Source: Runella sp. CRIBMP (GTDB lineage: Bacteria > Bacteroidota > Bacteroidia > Cytophagales > Spirosomataceae). From it: 64,000 bases of DNA. Below, one piece after another: positions 53,031 to 61,674 of the stretch (positions within the stretch are counted from its first letter, which is position 1; each line of letters starts with the position of its first letter). The DNA is taken from the NCBI RefSeq assembly GCF_009905605.1, contig NZ_JAAAKZ010000013.1:1-64000 (forward strand). Reading direction: 5' to 3'. The notes under the pieces were generated by a model. It was given only the letters and a program-made list of their open reading frames with translations, was not told the DNA's origin and made no database searches. Made by a program: the position numbers and the translations under genes.

Positions 53031-53074
53031 AGCGTCAGACGGACTGGGCGTCCCCGTTCAAACCGTCTGACGCT
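53031..53074 (+). terminator. Terminator of ilvE with a shared loop sequence
   Basis: A perfect 12-bp stem (AGCGTCAGACGG at 53031-53042, complement 53063-53074) is followed by a seven-T run (53074-53080), a classic terminator. The 20-nt loop ACTGGGCGTCCCCGTTCAAA is almost that of the hairpin at 33728-33801 after removing its extra 14-bp units. Confidence 0.8.
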
Positions 53075-53134
53075 TTTTTTATGCTGTCTTATAATTCAAA
53101 ACACCTAAAAGTTAGGTGTAAGCAAGCCCCACCT

Positions 53135-53893
53135 CTACCTTAGCTTTTTGTACTTCAAATACGTATAACGGGCATTTTCTTTGGCAATAAACCAGCCATA
53201 ATACCCATCTAAGAAGCCAAATTTGAAGATATATTCTACCAAAAACCGAAACGCTGGACTAAGGTAGACTTTAACAAAAGAAGCTTTTTTGCCTATTTTT
53301 CGCCCTTTTTCAGCAAAAAGTGTACTGTATCGGTCGGTTTTGGCGATAAATTGTTCGGGTGTATCAACGGTATAATGATGTACATACCCCGTTAGTTTTT
53401 TTACAGTATGCTCTGGTTTGAGCGTTAAGCCTTCATGGACCGCGTCAGTATTCCACTGAATCTTTTTTCTGTTAAAAATTCGGACGTGTGATTCTGGATT
53501 CCAACCACCAAAGCGAATCAACTTCCCCGCAAAAACTGTTCTGAAAGGCAAATCATAGGCATCAGCCTCTGGGGCGGGAGTGAAGGCCTGCTTTATGCTT
53601 TCAACTAACTCTGGGCTTACTACCTCGTCATCGTCGACGGATAAAATCCAATCATGTTTTGCCCACTGATTACCAAAGTTTTTCTGCTCAGAATACCCCG
53701 TCCAAGGTCGTTCGAGCACGTTGGCTCCCGCCGCCCGGGCTACTTTCCGGGTAAGGTCGGTGCTGCCAGAATCCACAACTACAATATCATTGGTGAGGGC
53801 TTTGAGGGCTTCAATCGTTTTAGCGATTTTCTTTTCTTGGTTTACAGTAATAATAACGGCCGAAAGCGAGGTCATGGCGTATTTTTTATACAT
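53135..53893 (-). CDS. Family 2 glycosyltransferase, LPS-core glucosyltransferase-like
   Basis: The protein has 252 residues (or 246 from ATG 53875). It is a GT-A fold transferase with SAVIITVNQEKKIAKTIEAL at the start, the VVDSGSTDLTRKVARAAGA segment, the DDDE metal motif in WILSVDDDEVVSPELV and a C-terminal YSTLFAEKGRKIGKKAS. This pattern is that of WaaE/KdtX-type beta-1,4-glucosyltransferases of the lipopolysaccharide core. It should act at the cytoplasmic face of the inner membrane. It stands alone. The acceptor is unknown. Confidence 0.87.
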   Translation of the reverse strand: MYKKYAMTSLSAVIITVNQEKKIAKTIEALKALTNDIVVVDSGSTDLTRKVARAAGANVLERPWTGYSEQKNFGNQWAKHDWILSVDDDEVVSPELVESIKQAFTPAPEADAYDLPFRTVFAGKLIRFGGWNPESHVRIFNRKKIQWNTDAVHEGLTLKPEHTVKKLTGYVHHYTVDTPEQFIAKTDRYSTLFAEKGRKIGKKASFVKVYLSPAFRFLVEYIFKFGFLDGYYGWFIAKENARYTYLKYKKLR

Positions 53894-53999
53894 TTCTAAA
53901 GCGCAACCTACTGTTTTCTCCCCAATGCAACAAATAATACTCCTCTTACGTCAATGGTTCTTTAGGGGAAGATATACGCTCAACTGCTTTTTGGGAGGC

Positions 54000-55865
54000 T
54001 TATCCCACTTCAACAAACGCTCTATCAGTAAATACCAGAGGCGTAGCAAGGGGCAAAGTGAGTTCGATAATTGTACCCTGATTAGGTGCTGATTGCACAG
54101 TCATGCTGCCGTCAAGTTCTTCCACCCGTTTTTCCATGTTAAAAAGTCCGTTACCGCTGCCTTTCGCGGCTTCTTTATCAAAGCCTATTCCATCATCTTT
54201 AATCTCAAGATGAAGTTGTTGGTTTTTTCTGCAAATCTTTATCCAAACATTACGTGCCTGCGCATATTTGGCGGCATTGTTGATGGCTTCTTTAAAAATA
54301 AGGTAAAAATTATACTGTTGATTAGACGGCAGCTTATAGCCTTTCAATTCTTCTGAAATACAAAAATCGTAGTGAATGTGCTTTGGTTCAAGCATTTCTG
54401 ACGCAAAAATTTTCATCTTGGTCGTGATACTTTCCAGGCTATCATTCATGGGGCGAGTGGTCCAGATAATGTCCCGAATCGTACTCACGGTTCGTTGCGA
54501 GTTTATGCTTATCAGGTCCAACAGTTCTTTTAACTGTTCGTCTTTGTCCTTCAGTTGGCGTTTGGCCGCTTGACTCAGCATTGCTACACCGCTCAGTGTT
54601 GCGCCCAAATCATCGTGCAAATCGCGCGCAATCTGACTCCGAATGCGGTCCGACAACTGCATTTGACGGATGGTTTCGGCCTGTGTTTTTTGGGCATCGC
54701 GAATTTGTTTCAACCGATTTCTGTAAAATGCGTAGCTCAAAACCCCCATCAACACCACAATAACCGACGCCAGCGAAATAATCCAATAGGTTTGGCTCTT
54801 CAATTCCGCTTCCTGTGAGGCCTTAATTTGCTTGAGGCGTTGGTTTTCTTTGTCTTTCTCGAAAGCGGTATATTTCAATTCAACCAACTCGGCACGCACC
54901 ACATTCTTTTTCCGTTCTATCGAATCGTTCAGCATTTTGTACGCTTTAAAATAGCCCAACGCCGCTTGAAAGTCCCCCTTCATTTCCGCCAATTCCGCCA
55001 TCTCTTGATTGATATGTGCAATTTCCACAATGGATCCAAACTGCGTAGCCGTGTCGAGGGCTTTTTGAAAATACACTTTGGCGCTATCGAGTTTCTGTTG
55101 AAGCCTGAACGTCTTCGCAGATTCTTCATAGCACTGAATTTGGAGTAATTTTTCGCCGTGTTGTTGACTTTGCTGTGTAGCCTTCCCCATGTACCAAAGC
55201 GCCGTCGCAAACTCCCGCCGGTCGTTATAATTTCGGGCAATTCCTAGTAAAATTTGGGGCAATATCTGGTAATTTTGGTCGGCTTGCTCCGCCAATTTCA
55301 GACCTTGATCTAAGTATTTTAACGATTCTTCATAGCGGCCCATTCGACGATATAAGTCGCCGATTTGCTCGTGATTAACTGCCATTCCCCGTATTTCATT
55401 CTTTTTTTTGTTCAACTCCAAAGCACGAAAAGTATAATACAACGCCTTATCAAGTTGATTCATGCTTTTGTAGTTTTCGGCAATATTGTTGAGGCAAATC
55501 GCTTTGCCACGCTCCCACCCTGTCTGTTCAAAAAGCTTCAACGCTGTAAGATAATATTCCTGACCTTTGGCATAATTCCCTTCCAACGACTCCAGAATGG
55601 CGTAATTGATAAAACTTTGACCAATATTAGTATTGTTATTGAGTTTTTTGGCGAGCTGGTTAGCTTCATTGGCGTAGCGCCACGCGGTAGTTTGGTCAAT
55701 TTCAGAAAGGCGATAAGCCAACCGATGGAGTGTCACGACACGCGCACTGTCTTGGACAGGATGCGTGGCCAGCCACTGCCGCAGACTATCGACCATGCGA
55801 TTTTGAGCCGTCAATCCAATGCTTACCGCGTAAAACAAAGCAATAAAAATCAATCTAATTTTCAT
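54000..55865 (-). CDS. TPR-containing sensor histidine kinase, NarL-partner type, orphan
   Basis: The protein has 621 residues from ATG 55865. A signal peptide or N-terminal anchor (about 1-21) is followed by about seven tetratricopeptide repeats (to residue 330, motifs like KALYYTFRALELNKK), a coiled stretch, one membrane helix (about 361-383, WIISLASVIVVLMGVLSYAFY), and a HisKA_3 dimerisation helix with the phospho-acceptor in IARDLHDDLGATLSG. The HATPase domain follows with FKEAINNAAKYAQA and GNGLFNMEKRVEELDGS. Its NarL/FixJ-type response regulator is not beside it. The periplasmic TPR sensor probably binds a peptide or protein signal. Confidence 0.9.
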   Translation of the reverse strand: MKIRLIFIALFYAVSIGLTAQNRMVDSLRQWLATHPVQDSARVVTLHRLAYRLSEIDQTTAWRYANEANQLAKKLNNNTNIGQSFINYAILESLEGNYAKGQEYYLTALKLFEQTGWERGKAICLNNIAENYKSMNQLDKALYYTFRALELNKKKNEIRGMAVNHEQIGDLYRRMGRYEESLKYLDQGLKLAEQADQNYQILPQILLGIARNYNDRREFATALWYMGKATQQSQQHGEKLLQIQCYEESAKTFRLQQKLDSAKVYFQKALDTATQFGSIVEIAHINQEMAELAEMKGDFQAALGYFKAYKMLNDSIERKKNVVRAELVELKYTAFEKDKENQRLKQIKASQEAELKSQTYWIISLASVIVVLMGVLSYAFYRNRLKQIRDAQKTQAETIRQMQLSDRIRSQIARDLHDDLGATLSGVAMLSQAAKRQLKDKDEQLKELLDLISINSQRTVSTIRDIIWTTRPMNDSLESITTKMKIFASEMLEPKHIHYDFCISEELKGYKLPSNQQYNFYLIFKEAINNAAKYAQARNVWIKICRKNQQLHLEIKDDGIGFDKEAAKGSGNGLFNMEKRVEELDGSMTVQSAPNQGTIIELTLPLATPLVFTDRAFVEVG

Positions 55866-56093
55866 AAGCAATAACGGAAAGCCATAATTAAAGAACGAAT
55901 TTGCTAATTTTCTTATATCTTACCTACACCAATTTAGTTAATGGTAATTGTATCAAGATACAGTAGTTATCTGACTTATTAGCAAAATGCCGTATACGTG
56001 CCAGATTCGCGCCTCTAGCCTGTGTGAGAAGCAATTAAAGCATCACCATTATGAAATAAATGCAGGGTTCGACAAAGAAAATGGGGCAGAAAC

Positions 56094-57665
56094 CTATTCC
56101 CCTTTCCGCAATACCTTTCCAGCCCGCAGCCCCGTATGTTTTTCATTTTCTACAACCGATTCCCCGTTGACGATGACGTACTTCATCCCACGTGAATATT
56201 GATGCGGACGATCGTAGGTAGAAACGTCGATGATGGTATTCTCGTCAAACACGAGTACGTCAGCCACTCGACCAGCTTGAAGCAGGCCTCGCTCGGCCAA
56301 CTTGAATTTTTGGGCAGGCAATGAAGTCATGCGACGAATGGCTTCTTCCAAGGGGATGATTTTCTTTTGACGTACGTAGTAACCCAACACGCGGGCGTTG
56401 GTGCCGTAGCCGCGCGGGTGAGGCACACCAAAGTTATACACCCGAATGGAAGCATCGGAGGCAAACATATTTTGCGGATACCGCATAATGTTTTCGACGT
56501 CCCAATCGCCCATGCCATGAAATACCATACTAGCCCCACCTTTGACGGCCATTTCCATGATGGTCTCGGCTTCTACGGTTGCTTTATGTTTGCGCCCTTT
56601 CAGGAGATTTATCTCTTCAATATTTTTACCGTTGAGCGTGGTATCAGCGTCATAATAGGCCACTACAGCATAGGTAAAGTGATTTTGCTTACGACGTTTG
56701 AGCGTTGCCACCATTTCTTTCACCATACGCTGACGCGTGGCAGGGTCGTTGACGCGTGCTTTGATAGAATCCAGCCCACCTGCCAGCGCCCAACTTGGCA
56801 ATAATGTATTTAGCCCAGTGCTGCTGGCGGTATAGGGGTATTGGTCAATGGTGACGTCGATGCCTTCACGTCGGGCGTTTTCGACAGCCGCAATGGTCTC
56901 TTTGGAGCGTCCCCAGTTGTTTTGTCCGCTTACTTTAAAGTGCGAAATCTGAACAGGAATGGCGGCTTGCCGCCCGATATTAACGGCCTCTTCAATGGCG
57001 GTCAGGACTTCATCGCCTTCATAACGAATGTGCGAGGCATACACGCCGCCGTAGCGAGCCGCCACTTTGGCCAATCCCACCACTTCTTCGGTGTTGGAAT
57101 AGGTACCGGGTACGTAAATCAGCCCCGTGGCCAGACCATAGGCCCCGTCTTTCATGGCTTTTTCGACGAGGGCTTCCATACGCTGTTGCTCTTCGGTGGT
57201 TGCAAACCGATTGGCCGTGCCCATCACCGCTTTCCGAACGTCATTGTGGCCAATCAACGACGCCACGTTGACTGATGTTTTGACACTGTCTAGTTGTTTA
57301 AAATACAGCCCTAAGTCTACGTTTGACAAACCACAATTGCCCGTTACCACGGTAGTAACGCCATCATATATAAAATTGTCGGCCGTAGGGAGTCGGAATT
57401 CGTCTTCTTCAATGTGGGTGTGTACATCAATAAAACCTGGACTCACAATCAGCCCTTTGGCATCCAATATTTTCTTGGCGGTGGCATTCGGCCATTGGCC
57501 AACGCGTGCAATCTTGCCATTTTTAATTGCTACATCGCCGTAAAACCAAGCATTTCCGGTTCCGTCTACAATTTTACCGCCGCGTATGAGTACATCGTAT
57601 TCTTGGGCAAAAGTTGCGGTTGTGGCGAAGAAAACAAACGTGATGAGGGTGCAGAGTTGTTTCAT
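56094..57665 (-). CDS. N-acyl-D-amino-acid deacylase (D-aminoacylase) family
   Basis: The protein has 523 residues with a Sec signal peptide (about 1-20). The amidohydrolase fold carries DVLIRGGKIVDGTGNAWFYGDVAI, the metal motif SPGFIDVHTHIEEDE, the EITGNCGLSN-like VVTGNCGLS loop, HIRYEGDEVLTAIEE, VQISHFKVSG and DASIRVYNFGVPHPRGYGTNARV. D-aminoacylases hydrolyse N-acyl-D-amino acids. Export to the periplasm suggests a role in scavenging D-amino acids or peptidoglycan-related compounds. It follows the M14 genes on the same strand, but a terminator (57713-57750) and a repeat intervene, so it probably has its own promoter. Confidence 0.88.
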   Translation of the reverse strand: MKQLCTLITFVFFATTATFAQEYDVLIRGGKIVDGTGNAWFYGDVAIKNGKIARVGQWPNATAKKILDAKGLIVSPGFIDVHTHIEEDEFRLPTADNFIYDGVTTVVTGNCGLSNVDLGLYFKQLDSVKTSVNVASLIGHNDVRKAVMGTANRFATTEEQQRMEALVEKAMKDGAYGLATGLIYVPGTYSNTEEVVGLAKVAARYGGVYASHIRYEGDEVLTAIEEAVNIGRQAAIPVQISHFKVSGQNNWGRSKETIAAVENARREGIDVTIDQYPYTASSTGLNTLLPSWALAGGLDSIKARVNDPATRQRMVKEMVATLKRRKQNHFTYAVVAYYDADTTLNGKNIEEINLLKGRKHKATVEAETIMEMAVKGGASMVFHGMGDWDVENIMRYPQNMFASDASIRVYNFGVPHPRGYGTNARVLGYYVRQKKIIPLEEAIRRMTSLPAQKFKLAERGLLQAGRVADVLVFDENTIIDVSTYDRPHQYSRGMKYVIVNGESVVENEKHTGLRAGKVLRKGE

Positions 57666-57712
57666 GAAATGGGGTTAATATTAGGTTAAACGAAGAACGT
57701 AAAAAAACGGCG

Positions 57713-57750
57713 CAAAAAAAATTGGCTGCGCTTTCGGGCAGCCAATTTTT
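57713..57750 (-). terminator. Terminator of the M14 peptidase gene
   Basis: A perfect 13-bp stem (AAAAATTGGCTGC at 57717-57729, complement 57738-57750) encloses an 8-nt loop and is followed on the minus strand by a run of U residues. It lies beyond the palindromic repeat, about 110 nt after the peptidase stop codon. Confidence 0.75.
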
Positions 57751-57780
57751 CGTTCATATTAATGCAAAATTAAAAAACCA

Positions 57781-57805
57781 GTAGGGGCAGGCTTTACGTC
57801 TGCCC
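57781..57805. repeat. Palindromic repeat, solitary fourth copy
   Basis: GTAGGGGCAGGC then TTTACGTCTGCCC matches the 25-nt core at 7123-7147 at 23 of 25 positions. It stands alone, without the second GTAGGGGC end, between the M14 gene and its terminator. Confidence 0.8.
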
Positions 57806-57857
57806 GATTTATAAAACCGCAAAACCGAAAAATAATAAATGTAAAATATAAGGTGTG

Positions 57858-59672
57858 TTACAGGGTTTTGGAAACAATGCCTCCTTTGCGGCTGTCTACC
57901 TCAACGGTCCATTTGTCGGCTTTGCCTTTTACAATCCAGCGTACTTTTACGGAATTTCCGCCGCCCCCGAAACCGCCAAAACCGCCGCCGCCACCTCCGC
58001 CGCCGACGGTACCAGCGATGTTGGCTACTTCAATCGTTTGCGGATTGTATTTTTGTTCTCTCGTGATTCCCAAATCTTCATTTTCTACAATCATTCCCGC
58101 CAATACTTGCGCGTTTTTGAGCGTGATGTAATCAGGTCGCTCGATTTTGAATCTTAAATCATGCGCGGAGTGCGTCGGAATAGCGCGTTGGTTTTGCACC
58201 ACTGCTGTTACTTCCGTCAGGCCATTGGCCAAGGCTTTGGTTTTAATATCAATGATTTCCAACTTAGGCATGTGGTAGGCATGAAGCATGGTAAAGGCCA
58301 TGTTACGGTGCCCTTCTTCTTCCAACAAAAAGCCCGGCGTGTTACGAATATAGTTGCGTTTGGTGCCCCCGATTTCGATATCGCCGTATTGTGGGTGTTT
58401 GATGGGTTTCCATTTGACGTAGCCGTCACCCAACAACAAGAACTTATCAAACTCCTCAAACTCACTGTTTTGGTTGCGGTTTTCGGTAGAGTTTTTGTTG
58501 AACATCCGCCAAGACGTATTGATTTCGTTGGAGAACATAAACACGCCGCGCCCCAGTCCAATCCAATCAATTTCACCTCCATACACCGTATAAAGGTCTT
58601 TCCAAAGCACATAGTACTTATACCCCGGAATCATTTTCTCGCCCGTTTTTCCGATTACATCATACACGGCAATATCAGATTGCGGCACGTACATGGCATC
58701 TTCTTCCGCCCCCGGAGGACGCAAAAACATCCCGCCGAAGTTGTGGTAACTTTGCGCACCTGCAATGTTGGGATGTGAGTAAAAGAATTTCTTCACGTTT
58801 TTTGTTTCGGGCAATGTTCCCGGATAAAAAAGCGCCCCACCCTGAATATAATCAGGCTGCCAGCCCCAGCCCCAGTCGCGGTTAGGGTCGTATGCTCCCG
58901 GATTGTCTTCATTAACACGTCCGTCACCATCATTATCAATCCCCTCAAAACCAAGCATTTCGTATTCTCCTTGCTCATCTGGCTTGGCCAAAATCATACG
59001 ACCCGGAAAATCAGGGTCTACTTTATACCGCCCCGTAGGAGATTTGCGACGCATGGTCACGATGTTGCCATCACCATCCAAATCATCGTAAGTGTCTTCA
59101 TCCACCAAACCATCGCCGTCGTCGTCGAGCGGCATCATGCCAGAGCGCGACGAGCTAGTGGTGTTTGATTTATAGATAAAATTTTCGTGCGCATCGGGGT
59201 TAAGTGAAGGCAATATGTAAAATGTACGTCCTTTCAACATATCGGTTACAAAATCCATTTTCCCGAAACTTTCGGCCAAATACCAAGCCGTGTACATGGC
59301 AAACTGCGTTCCCTGCAACTCATTGGCATGGATGTTTCCGTCAATCCAGAAAGCAGGCTTATTTTCGGCTTTTCCGCTTTTAAAATCCGTAACGGTAATG
59401 ACGTACATCTCACGCCCCTGAAACGATTTTCCGATGGATTCGTATTTGACCAAATCGGGGTACGCTTTGGCGAGTTCTTGCATCAGTTTGTTGAACCCAG
59501 CGTAGTCCATATAATAATTCCAACCCCATTTTACTTTAGGATTGGCGGGGGTTCCAATCGCCCGCATACCGTTCAGGTCTGGGTCGGTTTGGGGTGCAGT
59601 TTGTGCAAAAGCGTTGACCGCTAAAGTGCAGCAAACGAGTGCATATATAAATGAGTGAATGTGTTTTTTCAT
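57858..59672 (-). CDS. M14-family zinc carboxypeptidase with calcium-type loops
   Basis: The protein has 604 residues with a Sec signal peptide (about 1-23). The M14 catalytic set is complete: zinc ligands H115 and E118 (DGNIHANELQG), H310 (AQSYHNFGG), and the general-base glutamate E383 in VFMFSNEI, which follows a GGEIDW segment as in carboxypeptidase A. Between the first ligands and H310 are two Asp-rich EF-hand-like loops (about 183-193 and 246-256, pattern DxDGDGxVxED). The C-terminus has a Gly-rich linker (about 570-585) before a last beta strand. It lies 45 nt after a second M14 homologue on the same strand and is likely co-transcribed with it. Confidence 0.9.
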   Translation of the reverse strand: MKKHIHSFIYALVCCTLAVNAFAQTAPQTDPDLNGMRAIGTPANPKVKWGWNYYMDYAGFNKLMQELAKAYPDLVKYESIGKSFQGREMYVITVTDFKSGKAENKPAFWIDGNIHANELQGTQFAMYTAWYLAESFGKMDFVTDMLKGRTFYILPSLNPDAHENFIYKSNTTSSSRSGMMPLDDDGDGLVDEDTYDDLDGDGNIVTMRRKSPTGRYKVDPDFPGRMILAKPDEQGEYEMLGFEGIDNDGDGRVNEDNPGAYDPNRDWGWGWQPDYIQGGALFYPGTLPETKNVKKFFYSHPNIAGAQSYHNFGGMFLRPPGAEEDAMYVPQSDIAVYDVIGKTGEKMIPGYKYYVLWKDLYTVYGGEIDWIGLGRGVFMFSNEINTSWRMFNKNSTENRNQNSEFEEFDKFLLLGDGYVKWKPIKHPQYGDIEIGGTKRNYIRNTPGFLLEEEGHRNMAFTMLHAYHMPKLEIIDIKTKALANGLTEVTAVVQNQRAIPTHSAHDLRFKIERPDYITLKNAQVLAGMIVENEDLGITREQKYNPQTIEVANIAGTVGGGGGGGGFGGFGGGGNSVKVRWIVKGKADKWTVEVDSRKGGIVSKTL

Positions 59673-59717
59673 TGTTTCTACAATTAACGGATAACAAATA
59701 ACGATTATCAGAAAGGC

Positions 59718-61472
59718 CTACTTCAACGTCACATCTGCTGATTTTACGCCTGCCGTAGGACATCCCGTTTCAATGGTCAATTTACCAGTTCCCGACACCA
59801 ACCAGGTGTATTCTTCCGACTCATCAGAAGCAAGCGCGGCGCGGAGGTTTAGGCGTTTACCCGACACAATGGCCTGTCCAGCGCCCAATTTCAGTTCGGT
59901 TTTTACTTTCTGAACAAATCGAACACGGTCGCCGATTTCGGCATAGGTTGGCATCAATCCTTTATTGATAACGGTTGCCGTAATGCGCGTCAGGCCATTG
60001 CCCAAGGATTCCGTTTTTACATTTACCAATTGAATTTCGGGCATCTGCGCACCCAATCCCGTCAGAAATTTTACATGTTTATCGGCAGCAGCGGTCAAAT
60101 AAGAGACCGGCGGGTTCAATTTAGAGAAAGGGACAATCCCCCCCACTTCCACTTTTTGGCCAGGGAAATCAGGGTGCTGAATGGTCTTCCAATCGACATA
60201 CACACCCGTCAATTTTTCTTTGTCTGCCCACTTCAGAAAACGGGCATCATCTTCACTTGCATTGGCCGCGTTTGTTGCGGCGGCGGCAGCACCACCGCCC
60301 ATGCGTCCACCACCAGCGGGGCCGCCTGTGGCAGCAGGTGCAGTTGGAGAAGGAGTAGTTGGGGCGGTTGCGGCGGCTCTTCTGGTCGTATCTCTGGGGG
60401 CTTCTACTTTGGGAGTCCACCAGCCTGGGGTCGTAAAGCTATAACGACCCGCGTGGTAATAGGCAGTTTGGGAGAAATTCCCGCGTGTTTGCGGCATGGT
60501 AGGTGCGTCTTTCAAAGCCGTACGACCATTGTATAGTTTTGACACCTGCTCCATCGCTTTGGCATCTTTTGCAAGTGGTCCAGTCAAAATCCGACGAGCC
60601 ACTTTTGCCGGGTCAAAACGCGGAGCTTCGCTCAGGTTGTTGTTGGGACCAAAGGTAAGAACCGCAAAAATATTGGGGGCACGATACAGGAAATCCAGTA
60701 AAGCGCGTACTTCTGGCTCCGAAGCGGCGTGTTCTCCCGAACCAGTTGTAAATATCTGATAATCAAACGTAAAGTTCTTCTCTGGGTTTACACCCCCCGC
60801 GCCATCTTCGTTGTATACTCCATCTTTGTCGTTATCAATGCCTTCCGTATAAACCAAATATTTACCGCTTTCGCCCTTTGAAGGGTCAGCTTTGACCAGA
60901 ATGCGCGGGTCTTCTTTGCTCGCTACATAGGTTCCCGCCGCATCTTCTACGCGAATCCACGACACAACGCCATCGCCGTTGAGATCCTCAAACGGATCTT
61001 CATCTACGCGGCCATCGCGGTCGTCGTCGGTTTTGGAGTCATTGGTTGTACGTTCGTACTTTAGTTTAGCCGAAAACTGCTCCTGCGCATCGGGGTTCAT
61101 GCTTGGCAGAAAATAGAACGTCTTGGTTTCCAATAGCTTAGCCACGCTGTCAGCGTTAGCCGCTCCAAGCATTTTTTCGGCCGTCTGGATGGCCAATTCA
61201 CTACCTGCCAAGTGGGTACCATCTAGCCCAGCCACAATGAGAATGGCTGGTTTTTTGGTGGCATCTCCTTTTCCTAAAGTAAGTAGCCAAAGGTCGCGAC
61301 CACCGGCACTTTTACCGATAGAACTCACCGAAGCCAATGCGTTGAACTTTGTCGAGAGGTTTTTAAGTCGGCCAGAGAGTTGTGCGTGGCTATTGTACGT
61401 CGTTTGCGCTTCTAAAGTCTGCGCAACACACGCCAATGCCAGTACTCCTCCATAGAGTAATTGACGAATCAT
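59718..61472 (-). CDS. M14-family homologue, probably catalytically inactive
   Basis: The protein has 584 residues with a Sec signal peptide (about 1-22). It aligns with the downstream M14 protein along its length, including two Asp-rich loops (about 149-159 and 212-222). Where that protein has HANE, this one has DGTH (84-87); the third zinc ligand becomes G275 (LTFGPNNN); and the general-base glutamate aligns with P349 (RYSFTTPG). A low-complexity Ala/Thr/Pro/Gly tract fills about 361-408. All catalytic residues are therefore replaced, which points to a binding or regulatory partner. It could have a rewired metal site using D84 and H87. Confidence 0.82.
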   Translation of the reverse strand: MIRQLLYGGVLALACVAQTLEAQTTYNSHAQLSGRLKNLSTKFNALASVSSIGKSAGGRDLWLLTLGKGDATKKPAILIVAGLDGTHLAGSELAIQTAEKMLGAANADSVAKLLETKTFYFLPSMNPDAQEQFSAKLKYERTTNDSKTDDDRDGRVDEDPFEDLNGDGVVSWIRVEDAAGTYVASKEDPRILVKADPSKGESGKYLVYTEGIDNDKDGVYNEDGAGGVNPEKNFTFDYQIFTTGSGEHAASEPEVRALLDFLYRAPNIFAVLTFGPNNNLSEAPRFDPAKVARRILTGPLAKDAKAMEQVSKLYNGRTALKDAPTMPQTRGNFSQTAYYHAGRYSFTTPGWWTPKVEAPRDTTRRAAATAPTTPSPTAPAATGGPAGGGRMGGGAAAAATNAANASEDDARFLKWADKEKLTGVYVDWKTIQHPDFPGQKVEVGGIVPFSKLNPPVSYLTAAADKHVKFLTGLGAQMPEIQLVNVKTESLGNGLTRITATVINKGLMPTYAEIGDRVRFVQKVKTELKLGAGQAIVSGKRLNLRAALASDESEEYTWLVSGTGKLTIETGCPTAGVKSADVTLK

Positions 61473-61617
61473 AAAGTTTGGTTTTTAGTGTTTAGTCTGG
61501 TGCAGGAAAGTAGGTGTTCAAAGTCACAGATTGTAATGTCCGTACTTCTTATCCTTCCCCTTACATACCATTGACAAGGCAAGTTAGCTAAGAAATTTTA
61601 TACCCAATAGTTTGTTG

Positions 61618-61668
61618 TACTTTTGAGCGATAAAAACCGAAATTTCTGAGAGGTAACTTATAGTTTTG
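61618..61668 (+). promoter_or_regulatory. Two candidate -7 boxes of the ABC ATPase gene
   Basis: TACTTTTG (61618-61625) and TAGTTTTG (61661-61668) both match TAnnTTTG. The second would start transcription almost at the ATG at 61675, giving a leaderless message. No clear -33 element was found for either. No other gene is visible in the 200-nt gap 61473-61674. Confidence 0.35.
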
Positions 61669-61674
61669 CGAACA

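Noticed and set aside
55980-56080. tRNA-like signature (GGTTCGA) between the histidine kinase and deacylase genes
   Set aside because: The surrounding bases do not fold into a cloverleaf, and acceptor and anticodon stems are absent.
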